Counted from the first letter of the stretch, positions 32,542 through 42,153 are shown. The stretch is DNA of 43,747 nt from an uncultured Lachnospiraceae bacterium (GCA_910577785.1 CAJTNT010000032.1:1-43747), one strand, 5' to 3'. Numbers and translations are program-made. The notes: generated by a model from the letters alone, not told the origin.

Positions 32542-33822
32542 CTAATTAGACATTGCCGTAACCTCGCCGCTTACGGCGTTTACATCAAAATAAAGGTTGC
32601 CAAATTCGGAGAATCCTGTGCCAGAAAGCGTAAAATGGTACGCCGGATTGGCATGCACAGACTGGATATAGCCCCAGTATTTTTTCTCCTCATTTTCGTA
32701 CTCAAACTCCGTCTGGTATATCAGTTCTATCGAAGCAATCTTATATTTCTTGCCCTTCGATATATAATTGCTCAAACACCTGCAGGCCTCGTCCAAAGGC
32801 AGCAGTTCCTCATAAGTGTCATGGATGGACACAGATTCAAAATTCTGGCAGCAGCCCCAGATAAATCCCAGGCGGTCTTTCTGGAACATGGTCACAAGAT
32901 GGTTGGTCGCAAAAGGCTGCGGCGCCAGCGGATCCCTATCCTCCAGCTCTGCCTCTGGCGTCACCTCCATAGAATCATCCTTATTCAGCATAAGCCCCTG
33001 GTAAGAGGTGCCAACGTCAAACTCATAATAATAGATCTGGTTGGGAAGCTCACGTACTGCCACCCGATACACATGGTAATCCAAAAGCTTAGATCCCGCA
33101 AAATAATAATCCTCCTTCATGTGTTTTTCCACATAGGAAATAGCATCGGACAAAGCTGCCTCCCCATCGGACAGGCGGTAGCTAATGCCAGAGATATCAT
33201 CCTTCGATACATCATACCGCTCTGCCAACGTCCCCAGGTCACATCCCCGGTATCCATATTCCTTTTTTGAATAATCCGTATCATCGCCCGTCAGCTTTGT
33301 CGGCACAGAATAATCCCCCATTTCCAGCATAAAATTAGAAAATACAATAAGCTGCGAACATTTGCCGTCATTGTAGCCTAAATATTGGACTTCTTTCTTC
33401 TGCTGGCTGGTGGCCTCGTTCAGAGGCACGGTCAGGCGGTCATTCTTCCCTTTATCCCAGTACATAACCGTCATGTATTGCGTCAGGTCCGCATCTTCTT
33501 CCATCCCCTCGTACTTGCGGATATTCTCCTCGAATTTCTCTACTTGACGTTCAAACGTATCCGTAGATACCGGAAATGTCATATCATACACCGCATCCGT
33601 TTCCGGGACTGTAATGACGGCCTCTGATAAATCCAAATTCTCAAAATTTACATCCAGCGCCTGCGCCTGCTTCCGTATCTCAGGCAATGGGAATTTTTCC
33701 ACTTCTGCCTGCGCCGCAGCCTCATCCCCTGCCTGCGCCGCCATACTTTTCCCTTTGCACCCTGCCATATGGAAAATCATCATCCCCATTAACAAAACTG
33801 CCAAAACCTGTCTCCTTTTCAT
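32542..33822 (-). CDS. Lipoprotein associated with an ABC exporter
   Basis: 426 residues with a lipoprotein signal peptide: basic MKRR, hydrophobic core and lipobox MAGC with Cys22. The mature part is acidic and rich in Tyr. Its C-terminal end (YHFTLSGTGFSEFGNLYFDVNAVSGEV) looks like a beta-rich PepSY-like strand pair. No family was recognised with confidence. It is first in a set with two permeases and an ATPase, so it may be a substrate-capturing or immunity lipoprotein, or a sensor controlling the exporter. The ATG follows TAGGAGG. Confidence 0.75.
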   Translation of the reverse strand: MKRRQVLAVLLMGMMIFHMAGCKGKSMAAQAGDEAAAQAEVEKFPLPEIRKQAQALDVNFENLDLSEAVITVPETDAVYDMTFPVSTDTFERQVEKFEENIRKYEGMEEDADLTQYMTVMYWDKGKNDRLTVPLNEATSQQKKEVQYLGYNDGKCSQLIVFSNFMLEMGDYSVPTKLTGDDTDYSKKEYGYRGCDLGTLAERYDVSKDDISGISYRLSDGEAALSDAISYVEKHMKEDYYFAGSKLLDYHVYRVAVRELPNQIYYYEFDVGTSYQGLMLNKDDSMEVTPEAELEDRDPLAPQPFATNHLVTMFQKDRLGFIWGCCQNFESVSIHDTYEELLPLDEACRCLSNYISKGKKYKIASIELIYQTEFEYENEEKKYWGYIQSVHANPAYHFTLSGTGFSEFGNLYFDVNAVSGEVTAMSN

Positions 33823-33945
33823 TTACCATTACCTCCTAACCGCATTTCTTACTTATTCCCACAATTTTCCTATTCTCATTTTCTCCCTGTTATCTGCCCC
33901 TTGGGAATACCATGATAAAAGCATGGATCCCTTGCTATCTTCCTC

Positions 33946-33969
33946 ATTATAAACCCCCTCCCTAAAATC
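33946..33969 (-). promoter_or_regulatory. Candidate promoter of the lipoprotein-ABC operon
   Basis: A perfect minus-strand TATAAT (33946-33951) lies about 125 bases before the ATG, but the -35 region (TTGATT at short spacing, or CGTTTG at 17) is weak, as in activator-dependent promoters. The 46-bp repeats begin just upstream. Confidence 0.4.
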
Positions 33970-33996
33970 AAACGCGAGAAATTCCTTAAAAAAATC

Positions 33997-34106
33997 TTAA
34001 AAGACACCTCCATGCCACAATACCGACACCACCAAGGAAACCTTAAAAGATACCTCCATGCCACAATACCGGCAGCAGCAAGGAAACCTTAAAAGATACC
34101 TCCATG
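33997..34106. repeat. 46-bp tandem repeats upstream of the lipoprotein-ABC operon
   Basis: Two full units (33997-34042 and 34043-34088, a few mismatches) and an 18-base partial unit (34089-34106), each starting TTAAAAGA. They lie between the terminator of the protease gene and the operon promoter. The rest of the 33823-34340 gap holds a small CCATG/CATGG hairpin (33910-33926) and no convincing gene. Confidence 0.88.
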
Positions 34107-34107
34107 T

Positions 34108-34152
34108 TAAAAAGCCAGAAACTACAGCATTACATAGCTGCAGTTTCTGGCT
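34108..34152 (-). terminator. Terminator downstream of the S8 peptidase gene
   Basis: AGCCAGAAACT-A-CAGC (34113-34128) pairs with GCTG-C-AGTTTCTGGCT (34137-34152). On the minus strand it is followed by TTTTTAAC. It lies about 190 bases after the protease stop. Confidence 0.8.
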
Positions 34153-34340
34153 CCTTCCCACATTCAACCAAACTCTAATTTCCCCGGCCTTTATATCTTT
34201 TGATTTCCTCCATACCAGCAAAATACCCAAACACAATATTGTCATTGGCGCCGCATTGCCATACATCCAGGCATTTCTAAAGAGACAGGAGGGCAACGAA
34301 GTTAAATCTATGCCCTAGGAACTCCATAGTATAATTTCTC

Positions 34341-36023
34341 TCAACGGATCCGCAGGTTCTCAAAAGCCTGGTACAGGTTTAACCTCCCCCAGCCAAACGC
34401 CTTATCCGGATAGGTTCTCTTCGGATCCCGGGTCGCCCCACGGATAAGGATATTCTTCATTTCCATACTGCTCATTGTGCTGTAATTGCCCCGGACAACT
34501 CCCCATTCCATAAGCAGGGCAACTGCCCCGGCCGCTACTGCCACAGACACGCTGGTGCCATCCCGGGTGGTAAAAGTATCCCTAAGCCCGGCGCCATACA
34601 CTCCCACGCCTGGCGCCACAAAATCCGGCTTTACCATGCCAGAAGTCGTAAACCCCCTGCCAGACCTCAAATAAATACTATTATCCCTGGCATCATAAGC
34701 CCCTACGCTCATCGGTACTGCTGCCGTAGAGGGAACAGTCAGCGTCGTGTCCGGGTTAGAACGGACAAAAAACACCTCCCCTTTCAGCAGCCCCTTCATC
34801 GGCAGCCAGATATGGAACATGCTGTTCAGTTCCATCTCTGGAATCACCCGGATATTCCAAATTCCCTGGGTCGGCCCTTCAAACCGCATATAGACTACCT
34901 GCGCCCCATTGAGGATCCCTGTGATCCGATAATCAACCGTCACCTTTGTATTCTCAAACAGGAAACGGTATTCCATTCCGCCAGACAGGATAAACTCGCT
35001 GGGCATGCGTTCCCCAGTGGGGGAGACAATCTCCACCTGGAACCTCTGCGGCGGGCTTGCCCACAATTCCGCAGAAAATCCATCCACCCCTTCCCCCACA
35101 TTGACTTCCACATTCTGGTATTCCATCCCTTTTTCTATCACGCCATAATAATGGTGCCGCTCGTTCCCTTCATTCCCCGCAGCCACCACAGTTGCCCGGC
35201 CACTGCGCACTGCGCTGTCATTCAGCAGCATAGAAAGATGGCTGACCCCTACATGGCTCCCCATATTTGACCCCAGGCCGAAACAGATCACCAGTGGCAT
35301 GTGGTGGCGTTGGGCAACCTGCTCTAGATACGCCACCCCCGCCATAATGTCATTTTCCTGGAAAGCCTCCGCATCCCTTGGCACGAAGAAAAATTCCCGC
35401 AGGTACTCTTTGGCCGGCTTCAGCTTCACCATCACAATTCTGGATGCCGGCGCCGCGCCGATAAAGTCCTGCTCCGGCACCTCGCTCCCAGCCGCCACGC
35501 TGGCGATAAACGTCCCATGCCCCTCCGGATCTGTAATCGGCACGACTGCCTTGGGATTCATACTGTTCAGCGCCTCATTAATTTCCACCTCAGTATACTC
35601 CGTGCCATAGATAAATCCCTCCGGCGGCTTCCCTGTCCGATCCGTCTGATCCCAGACCGCCAGAATCCTCGTTGACCCATCGCTGTTCCGAAAAACCTGG
35701 CTCTCATAATCAATCCCAGTATCTAAAAAACCAATCAAAACCCCCTGCCCCTTTAAGGACAGCGCCGGCTGGTTCTGAATCTTTAAAATCCCACTAGCCT
35801 CCAATGCGCTCTCATCCATAAGCGCAAAGCACTTAGGGATAGAAGTATAGCTGTAATTCACAATATTTAAGGGAAGGCTCTCACTCCTGGGCAAATACTT
35901 AATGGAAAAATACTGGCTGATGGTCTGCTGGCAGACATTGATAGCGCTTTCCCGTCTCTGCTGAGAATAATCGACAATAAAGTCATAATAATCATTTGAA
36001 TATACGGCTTCCTCACAATCCAT
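34341..36023 (-). CDS. Subtilisin-like S8 peptidase of the clostridial Csp type
   Basis: 560 residues. The catalytic triad is complete: Asp101 in GFLDTGIDY, His169 in DPEGHGTFIA and Ser491 in RDGTSVSVA. A long insert (about 300-440) between the His and Ser regions forms a jelly-roll-like domain as in clostridial Csp germination proteases and relatives. There is no signal peptide, so it is cytoplasmic, spore-packed or exported by another route. The ATG follows GAGAGGG. A promoter candidate TTGGCA-17-CATAGT lies near 36060-36090. Substrate unknown; in spore-formers Csp enzymes activate cortex lytic enzymes, but no such gene is near. Confidence 0.88.
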   Translation of the reverse strand: MDCEEAVYSNDYYDFIVDYSQQRRESAINVCQQTISQYFSIKYLPRSESLPLNIVNYSYTSIPKCFALMDESALEASGILKIQNQPALSLKGQGVLIGFLDTGIDYESQVFRNSDGSTRILAVWDQTDRTGKPPEGFIYGTEYTEVEINEALNSMNPKAVVPITDPEGHGTFIASVAAGSEVPEQDFIGAAPASRIVMVKLKPAKEYLREFFFVPRDAEAFQENDIMAGVAYLEQVAQRHHMPLVICFGLGSNMGSHVGVSHLSMLLNDSAVRSGRATVVAAGNEGNERHHYYGVIEKGMEYQNVEVNVGEGVDGFSAELWASPPQRFQVEIVSPTGERMPSEFILSGGMEYRFLFENTKVTVDYRITGILNGAQVVYMRFEGPTQGIWNIRVIPEMELNSMFHIWLPMKGLLKGEVFFVRSNPDTTLTVPSTAAVPMSVGAYDARDNSIYLRSGRGFTTSGMVKPDFVAPGVGVYGAGLRDTFTTRDGTSVSVAVAAGAVALLMEWGVVRGNYSTMSSMEMKNILIRGATRDPKRTYPDKAFGWGRLNLYQAFENLRIR

Positions 36024-36140
36024 AAACGTCCCTCTCGCACTTTCCTTTCACCTATATCACTATGCAGGATTCTGAAGAATATGCCAAGTTTACCGAAATA
36101 ACTCATCCGGCTTGCCCAACATAATTTTTAAACTGCCCCT

Positions 36141-36187
36141 TAAAAAGAGCCGCCGCATCAGCCAAACTTCCAGCTGATACGGCGGCT
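36141..36187 (-). terminator. Terminator of the GH127-type gene
   Basis: AGCCGCCG-C-ATCAGC (36148-36162) pairs with GCTGAT-A-CGGCGGCT (36173-36187). Read on the minus strand it is followed by CTTTTTAAG. It lies 19 bases after the stop codon. Confidence 0.9.
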
Positions 36188-36205
36188 CCCAATCAAGACG
36201 CCCTA

Positions 36206-39200
36206 TTATTTGATTTTCACGGTAATGATTACGCTCTTATTGTTCAGCGTCTGGATCTTAATCCTTACGGTACCTTTCTTCTTGGTTTTGATTACGCCCT
36301 TGGAGGATACCGTAGCCAGCTTCTTATACTTGCTGCTGGTAAGCGTATACTTGAACTTGCTGTAAGTCTTCTTCGGCAGGGTCGGCGTTAAGGTTGCCGT
36401 CTTGCCCTTCTTGAGGCTTACCGTCCCCTTGTTCTTCTTAAGTGCAATATTGGAAGCCTTCTTCTGCCCCTTTACCTTGATGGTAACCTTGGAAATCTTG
36501 CTCGGAGCCTTGCGGATCGTCACCTTATACTGCACTTCCGTCTTCTTGCTCTTATTGGTTACCTTGATGGTAACGGTCTTGCCGCCCTTTAATGCTTTTA
36601 CAACACCCTTCTTGGTTACGCTTGCATTCGCCTTATTAGAAGTAGCATAGGTGCATCCCTTGCCAGCTACGGAGAAGGTCTCGCCAACCACCAGGGTCTT
36701 GCTCTTTTTCGTAAGCTTCACAAGGTTTTTCACTGCGGTATCCAATGCCTTCTTGACGCTGTTCACTTCTGCCTGGGTTGCATCGCTCTTCGCTGCCACT
36801 TTCTTCGCTGCCTGCAATGCCTTTTTCAGCTTACTGAAACTATCCGATGTGAAGGATGCCTGTTTCTTCCCTTCTGCCGTCTTAATGGATGCGTTCAGCG
36901 CCTTCTTATCCACCGTTACAACTGGCGGTTTCTCCTGAAGACCCTTGATAGCGTCATCCAGTTCCGTTTTCGCACTGTCTATCTCGTCCTGCGTTGCATC
37001 GGCCTTAGCCGCTACATCTTTTGCTTTCTTCAGCGCTGCTGCCAGCTTGCTATAGCTATCGGCTGTATAGTCTGCCTCTTTCTTCCCTTCCGCTTCCTGA
37101 ATAGCTGCATTCAGGGCTGTCTTATCTGGTATCCGCTCCAGTCTGCCCACTGCCTCTGCCATCCTCTTCGTTGCAGTATCTATCATGGACTTGCCAATCG
37201 CTTCTGCTGCATAGCCTGCAATCTGCTCTGCCCTCTTGATTGCTTTTTCCATAGCGGAATAGCTTTCCTCTGTATAATCCTCCTTCGGATAATCCGTCTT
37301 ATACTTATTCAGGGCATTCTTAAATGCAGATATCTCACTAGTGGACGCCCTCCGTTCCAATGCTGCCTTTGCATCATTTGCTGCTTCTGCCAATGCGGCA
37401 ACCTCGGACGCGCTTGCCCCTTCTCCTTCTGCCTCCTGCAGCAGCCTCTCCAGCATGCCTTCAAAATCTTCCCAGCTTGTCGTGGTGTATTCTTCCTGGT
37501 TGCAGGACGTCTTTACCTTATTAATTTCCGTTTCCAGGTTGCTGATTGCGTCAGCGCCTGCCTTCCTTGCCAGCTTCTCTGCTGCCGTTGCCAGACTGGC
37601 TGCAGCGGCATTCAGCTCTTTCTGCCCTGGATCCTCTTTGTTCGCAATTGCACTTACTTCGTTTAGCGTATATACAAACCGTTTCCAGCTCTCTACCGTA
37701 TACTCTGCCTCTACATAGCCCGCTATCTTTCCCTTCAGGGCATCGACAGTCCCAGCCGCTGCTTTCTTGTCCAGTTTGGACGCCGCTGTCTCCAGTGCGT
37801 TCTGTGCATCTTTTACTATCTGGAGCCCTGGCTTCTCGCTGCCTAATACATCATTTGCCTGCTTAAATGCCGCCGCAAACTTCGCCCAGCTTGCTGCTGT
37901 GTACTCAGCCTCGCTGTACTTCGCTACCGCATCCCGCAATGCCTGGATTGCTTCACCTGCGCTCAGATCCAACTTTTCTGCTGCTGCCCGCAGTTTTCTT
38001 CTTGCTGCATTGATGGCATTCGTTCCAGCGCTGTTTAAGGCTTCTTTTGCCTCATTGAGAACTGGCTCAAACTCTTTCCAGCTTGCTGCGGAATATGTGT
38101 CCTTTTCAGATTCATACTTCGTAATGTCAGCCTGCAGCTGGGCAATTTTTGCCTGGTCTGCCTTCTTGTCCAGCAATGCGAAGGCCGTCACCAATGCCTT
38201 TTCCTTCTCAGCTGCCACAATTGCTGTGATATTCTCGCTTCCCATGACTGCCCTCATATCTGTAAGCGCCGCCTGCACGTCATCCCAGCTTTCTGGCGTA
38301 TAATCATTCTGGTTCAGCTGTGCCATTCCAGCTTCAACTTCTGCTATCTTATTGTTAATCTCTGTCTTCAGAGCGTCATCTGCCGCGATGTCGCCTGTCA
38401 GCTTCCAGTCATACACGGCGACCGCCACTCCATTGCGGTTGTGCAGCGTCACTTTAATCAGAGACGTCTCTATCTCTTTAAAGGTCGGCTTAGACTCATA
38501 TGTGATATCATTTACCTGTGTAATAGCCCAATCATTGGTCGGCTCAACCTGCTGCATATTGCCATCTGCATCCTTATACTCAATTGTCATGCCAGACGGA
38601 TAGATTACCCCGCCATGATCATCATAGAATGTAATCTGCGCGCCACTGATTTTGGCCTTCCTTGAACCGAAATCATACTGCATCCATTGGTAGTTTTCTG
38701 GCTTCGTAAGATCGTTCGGATCACTATGCCCATTCCAGAAAGTTGACATCTCATCATCTGCAAACCTGTCAGCCCCTGCGCCCCAGCCAACATAGCTTAC
38801 GGACGGAGTGGCAAAATGGCGGAGCTGCGGCACTGGAACATAGGGAACCTCCGGCTCTTTGTCGTCATCTGGATCCTGGCTGCCAGAAGCATTTGCTGCG
38901 TTTGTCCAAATCAGCATCTTCGTAGAGCGATTCTTAATCGTTCCTTCTGTATAATCAGCGTCATCGCTGCGGTTGTTCCATGCATAATAGGGAACTGCCT
39001 GCAGTTTTGCATCTATCAGGCTGCTTCCATTCTGGTATTTTACATTGCCAGTAATCTCAACAACACCCTTTAGCAGGTTCTCATTATAAGTTGCTGTCAG
39101 TTCTGCATCCCTTGGGATAACAAAATTCAAAGGATCAAAATTAGCAATTTCTGGATTCAGCTGTGCATTTCCAGCCTTTTCCATACAATATACAATCGGC

Positions 39201-42028
39201 CCCCTCTGCAATGCAATCTGTCCCTGGGTAGGCACTACGTTCGGGTCAGACTCTGTCTTGCGGATTTCCATCGGCATATCAATATGTACAACATCGCCCT
39301 TATTCCATGTCCTGGTAATGGCTACATAACCTTTTTCTGCCGGAGCCGTAACTTCCTCTTGGCCTACTTTAATGGTTACGTTCTTATTCTGCTGCTCATT
39401 TACCCATCCCGGAATACGGATTTTCAATGTAAAGGCTTTTGCTGCCGCCGGGCTGACTGCCAGATCCACAGTCCCTTCCCACGGATAATTCGTTGTCTGT
39501 GTCAGGCCAACCTCAGTGCCTCCTACATGGACCTTGCCTTCGCTGCCAGCATACATATTTACAAATACATCATCTCCATGCACGTTATACATATAGCCGC
39601 TAGCCGCTGCAATCGTACGCATCAGGTTCGGCGGGCAGCATGCGCAGCCAAACCATTCCGAACGGCCATTCCCGCCATTGACACGCAGCTGCGTACTGTA
39701 GTAGAAACGGTTTCCGTCTAAGTTTGTACCTACTAAAATAGAATTGTAGAGATTTTTCTCCACCATATCTGCATATTTGCCGTCTTCATGCAGCAAGTTC
39801 ATCCTCTGGTTCCAGTTTGCCACGGCAATCGCCGCACAGATTTCTGCATAAGACTGAGCTGGCGGCAGGTCATAGTCCGCGCCAAATCCTTCCGAAGAAC
39901 TGGTAGCCGTTGCCGCGCCAACTGCTCCTGTAATATAAGTCTTCCTCTCTGTTACAGAATTCCAGATGGTATCCAAGCTGTTCAGATAATCATCCCTATC
40001 AGCATTGCCATCTGGCAGCATGGTCGCAATATCCGTAACGCCTGTATAGAAATACCCGGCACGTACGGAATGGCCGACTGCATTTGTCTCATCCTTAAAC
40101 GGTGTCCGATCCTGTGAATATTCATTCCCCTTGTAACCGCTTTCACGCAGGCTTGCGCTCTCCCCGCGCCTGTCAATCAGCACTTTTATTGTATCATAAT
40201 AATCCTGTGCCGTTCCCTTGCCTTCGTATTCTTCGACCAGCTTGCCGAACTTCACCATCGCAAGCTCAATCTCCTCATGTCCCGGAACCTCATGCCGCTT
40301 GCCATTTGGCCCAAACATCATCACAATATGGTCTGCAAAACGCTTGCCTGCTACATAGAGCCTATAATCTGGCTTGCCGATCCCTTCCCGGTAACGGGTA
40401 TAGGCAACCACGCCCTCTAAGAAATGCCCGGCATTATACATCTCATGGTTTGCAAAATTGCGCCAACGGTGCGTTCCCGGTGAGCCGCCGCCGCTGGAAC
40501 TCTGGCTCCTTAAGGTAAAGAACGTATCAATATAGCCATCTGCATACTGTACCTTTTCAATTTTGCCAATCCAGCGCTCCAGGGTATCCTCCAGCACTTT
40601 CCTCTGCGCCGTCATAGCTGCGCTTGTATCATTCTGCGTTGCAGACAGGGTATAGGAAATAGCCTCGATACTCTTATAAATATCAGAATCCTGGAATACA
40701 TATCCGCTGAAGCTGCCATAATTCTTCTCGCCATTCAGTTTCTTGATCGCATTGTCATAATTCGGCTCCCCGCCAGAAGGCTTGCCAATCTCTAGAATCG
40801 CCTTATTCAGAGAATTGATAGCATTTGTCTGCTGCTTGGGCGCCCAGAAGGTGTCATTCAGCTGTACATTCTCAAAAGTAACGCTGCTGTTGGATTCCGG
40901 CGCTTCCACCGCTTCCCTTACGGTTACGACCGCAGTAGCAACATACTTCCTGTCATCATAGTTGACAATTCCTTTCACGGTAAAGGATGTACCTGCCTTC
41001 TCAGCCGCATATTTGGCTGCTGGCACCTCATCCCATACAACCGGCACCAGGCTAGCATTAAATTCCTCTGCCAGGTTATAATTTTTGGCCATTAAGTCTG
41101 GCGTCGGGTCGTCAAATTCCAAGCCGTTTGCCACGACAGAATCCGGCAGGATCGGCGCAACGCCTGCTGCCGTAGACGTCTTATAGATATCAATGCTCTG
41201 GATCCCTTCCGCGCGCACACGGAGAGCCAGTGAAGTTTCCTTGCTGACGCCTTCATGCGTTGCCTTAAGCTTCAATGTGGCGTCGCCATACTTCAGCCCT
41301 TTCACGGACACCGTAGCCTTATTGGCCGCCCCGTCAATCTCCGCAATATTTGCCGGCTCAACCGACCATTCGTAAGATGCACTTTCAGCCAATGTCCCCG
41401 GTACTGTGGTTCCATCATACTGCTGCTTCTCTCCTACCATCAGCTTGCTGCTGCCGGCAATCTTTACATCGGAAATGCTCTCCTTGAGCGGCGTCCCATA
41501 GACTTCCCACTCACTGATGCCAACGCCGGTCGTTCCCTGTACATTTCTCCCCACCAGCATACGCAGTGAGGTTGTAGTAACTGTGTTCCCAAAATTCACG
41601 ATATTCCAGACGCCATCCGCGCCATTGTAGCCTCCATGCTCAATGCCTGCATCCGCAATATCTTTCCACTCGCTTCCATCCAAATATTGCACCTTGGCAT
41701 TTGACGGCCAAGTAACGCCGCCGCCATCCGACCACCACATGACACGCATAGACGCAAGGGTCTGTGCGGAATCCCAGGTAAGGGTAATCGGCATTGGGTA
41801 ATCAGATTCATTCCCATTCCAGCTGTTCCAGCTGGTAGCGGGATCTCCAGTGGCCAATTTCCCATCGTTGACGCTGGCTGCCGGGGTATTCTCCCGTACA
41901 GACGATGCCTTTGCTGTCAAGGCCAGGTTTGTCCCCAGTCCTGACTCTTCCGCCCGCGCCGGTATTGCCGGAAGCATCGTAAATACCATTGCCAGGCTCA
42001 GCGCCATTGCCAAAATTCGTTTCTTCAT
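36206..42028 (-). CDS. Giant secreted GH127-type glycosidase with FIVAR and Ig-like repeats
   Basis: 1940 residues. Order: signal peptide (1-27, ARA/E); F5/8-type C carbohydrate-binding domain (about 30-177); Ig-like domain (178-275); Big_4-like domain (276-385); catalytic GH127/DUF1680 domain (about 389-1040). Then a second F5/8-like domain (1063-1217), eight FIVAR-like helical repeats marked by YTxxSW/YTxxSY (1220-1768) and two Lys-rich BIG2-like domains to the end. Glu713, Glu729, Cys731, Cys797 and Cys798 (GCACCPPN) fit the acid/base, zinc ligands and cysteine nucleophile of characterised beta-L-arabinofuranosidase. The family also holds other specificities. No LPXTG or transmembrane anchor; the basic C terminus may bind wall polymers. 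The ATG has GAGGAGG upstream. No sugar transporter adjoins. Confidence 0.9.
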   Translation of the reverse strand: MKKRILAMALSLAMVFTMLPAIPARAEESGLGTNLALTAKASSVRENTPAASVNDGKLATGDPATSWNSWNGNESDYPMPITLTWDSAQTLASMRVMWWSDGGGVTWPSNAKVQYLDGSEWKDIADAGIEHGGYNGADGVWNIVNFGNTVTTTSLRMLVGRNVQGTTGVGISEWEVYGTPLKESISDVKIAGSSKLMVGEKQQYDGTTVPGTLAESASYEWSVEPANIAEIDGAANKATVSVKGLKYGDATLKLKATHEGVSKETSLALRVRAEGIQSIDIYKTSTAAGVAPILPDSVVANGLEFDDPTPDLMAKNYNLAEEFNASLVPVVWDEVPAAKYAAEKAGTSFTVKGIVNYDDRKYVATAVVTVREAVEAPESNSSVTFENVQLNDTFWAPKQQTNAINSLNKAILEIGKPSGGEPNYDNAIKKLNGEKNYGSFSGYVFQDSDIYKSIEAISYTLSATQNDTSAAMTAQRKVLEDTLERWIGKIEKVQYADGYIDTFFTLRSQSSSGGGSPGTHRWRNFANHEMYNAGHFLEGVVAYTRYREGIGKPDYRLYVAGKRFADHIVMMFGPNGKRHEVPGHEEIELAMVKFGKLVEEYEGKGTAQDYYDTIKVLIDRRGESASLRESGYKGNEYSQDRTPFKDETNAVGHSVRAGYFYTGVTDIATMLPDGNADRDDYLNSLDTIWNSVTERKTYITGAVGAATATSSSEGFGADYDLPPAQSYAEICAAIAVANWNQRMNLLHEDGKYADMVEKNLYNSILVGTNLDGNRFYYSTQLRVNGGNGRSEWFGCACCPPNLMRTIAAASGYMYNVHGDDVFVNMYAGSEGKVHVGGTEVGLTQTTNYPWEGTVDLAVSPAAAKAFTLKIRIPGWVNEQQNKNVTIKVGQEEVTAPAEKGYVAITRTWNKGDVVHIDMPMEIRKTESDPNVVPTQGQIALQRGPIVYCMEKAGNAQLNPEIANFDPLNFVIPRDAELTATYNENLLKGVVEITGNVKYQNGSSLIDAKLQAVPYYAWNNRSDDADYTEGTIKNRSTKMLIWTNAANASGSQDPDDDKEPEVPYVPVPQLRHFATPSVSYVGWGAGADRFADDEMSTFWNGHSDPNDLTKPENYQWMQYDFGSRKAKISGAQITFYDDHGGVIYPSGMTIEYKDADGNMQQVEPTNDWAITQVNDITYESKPTFKEIETSLIKVTLHNRNGVAVAVYDWKLTGDIAADDALKTEINNKIAEVEAGMAQLNQNDYTPESWDDVQAALTDMRAVMGSENITAIVAAEKEKALVTAFALLDKKADQAKIAQLQADITKYESEKDTYSAASWKEFEPVLNEAKEALNSAGTNAINAARRKLRAAAEKLDLSAGEAIQALRDAVAKYSEAEYTAASWAKFAAAFKQANDVLGSEKPGLQIVKDAQNALETAASKLDKKAAAGTVDALKGKIAGYVEAEYTVESWKRFVYTLNEVSAIANKEDPGQKELNAAAASLATAAEKLARKAGADAISNLETEINKVKTSCNQEEYTTTSWEDFEGMLERLLQEAEGEGASASEVAALAEAANDAKAALERRASTSEISAFKNALNKYKTDYPKEDYTEESYSAMEKAIKRAEQIAGYAAEAIGKSMIDTATKRMAEAVGRLERIPDKTALNAAIQEAEGKKEADYTADSYSKLAAALKKAKDVAAKADATQDEIDSAKTELDDAIKGLQEKPPVVTVDKKALNASIKTAEGKKQASFTSDSFSKLKKALQAAKKVAAKSDATQAEVNSVKKALDTAVKNLVKLTKKSKTLVVGETFSVAGKGCTYATSNKANASVTKKGVVKALKGGKTVTIKVTNKSKKTEVQYKVTIRKAPSKISKVTIKVKGQKKASNIALKKNKGTVSLKKGKTATLTPTLPKKTYSKFKYTLTSSKYKKLATVSSKGVIKTKKKGTVRIKIQTLNNKSVIITVKIK

Positions 42029-42059
42029 CCTCTTTCCTCCTCTTTCACATAATGCCCAT

Positions 42060-42065
42060 ATTATA
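42060..42065 (-). promoter_or_regulatory. Extended -10 of the GH127-type gene
   Basis: TATAAT preceded by TGC on the minus strand, without a good -35 box at 17 bases (an activator may be needed). The transcript would start about 25 bases before the ATG at 42028. Confidence 0.5.
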
Positions 42066-42153
42066 GCAAATCTTTGTCCCTCCTCATATGATATTATTTT
42101 AAGGTTATAGCAGATATTTAAGGTGGCGTCATCGAACCTTTCCAAAATAATTC

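Noticed and set aside
32227..33270. Plus-strand frame of 347 codons
   Set aside because: Opposite the lipoprotein gene and the permease start; no motif, no ribosome binding site, atypical composition.
33997..34296. Minus-strand 99-codon frame with one hydrophobic stretch
   Set aside because: It runs through a strong terminator and the 46-bp repeats and lacks a ribosome binding site; the helix-like part may be chance or an old fragment.
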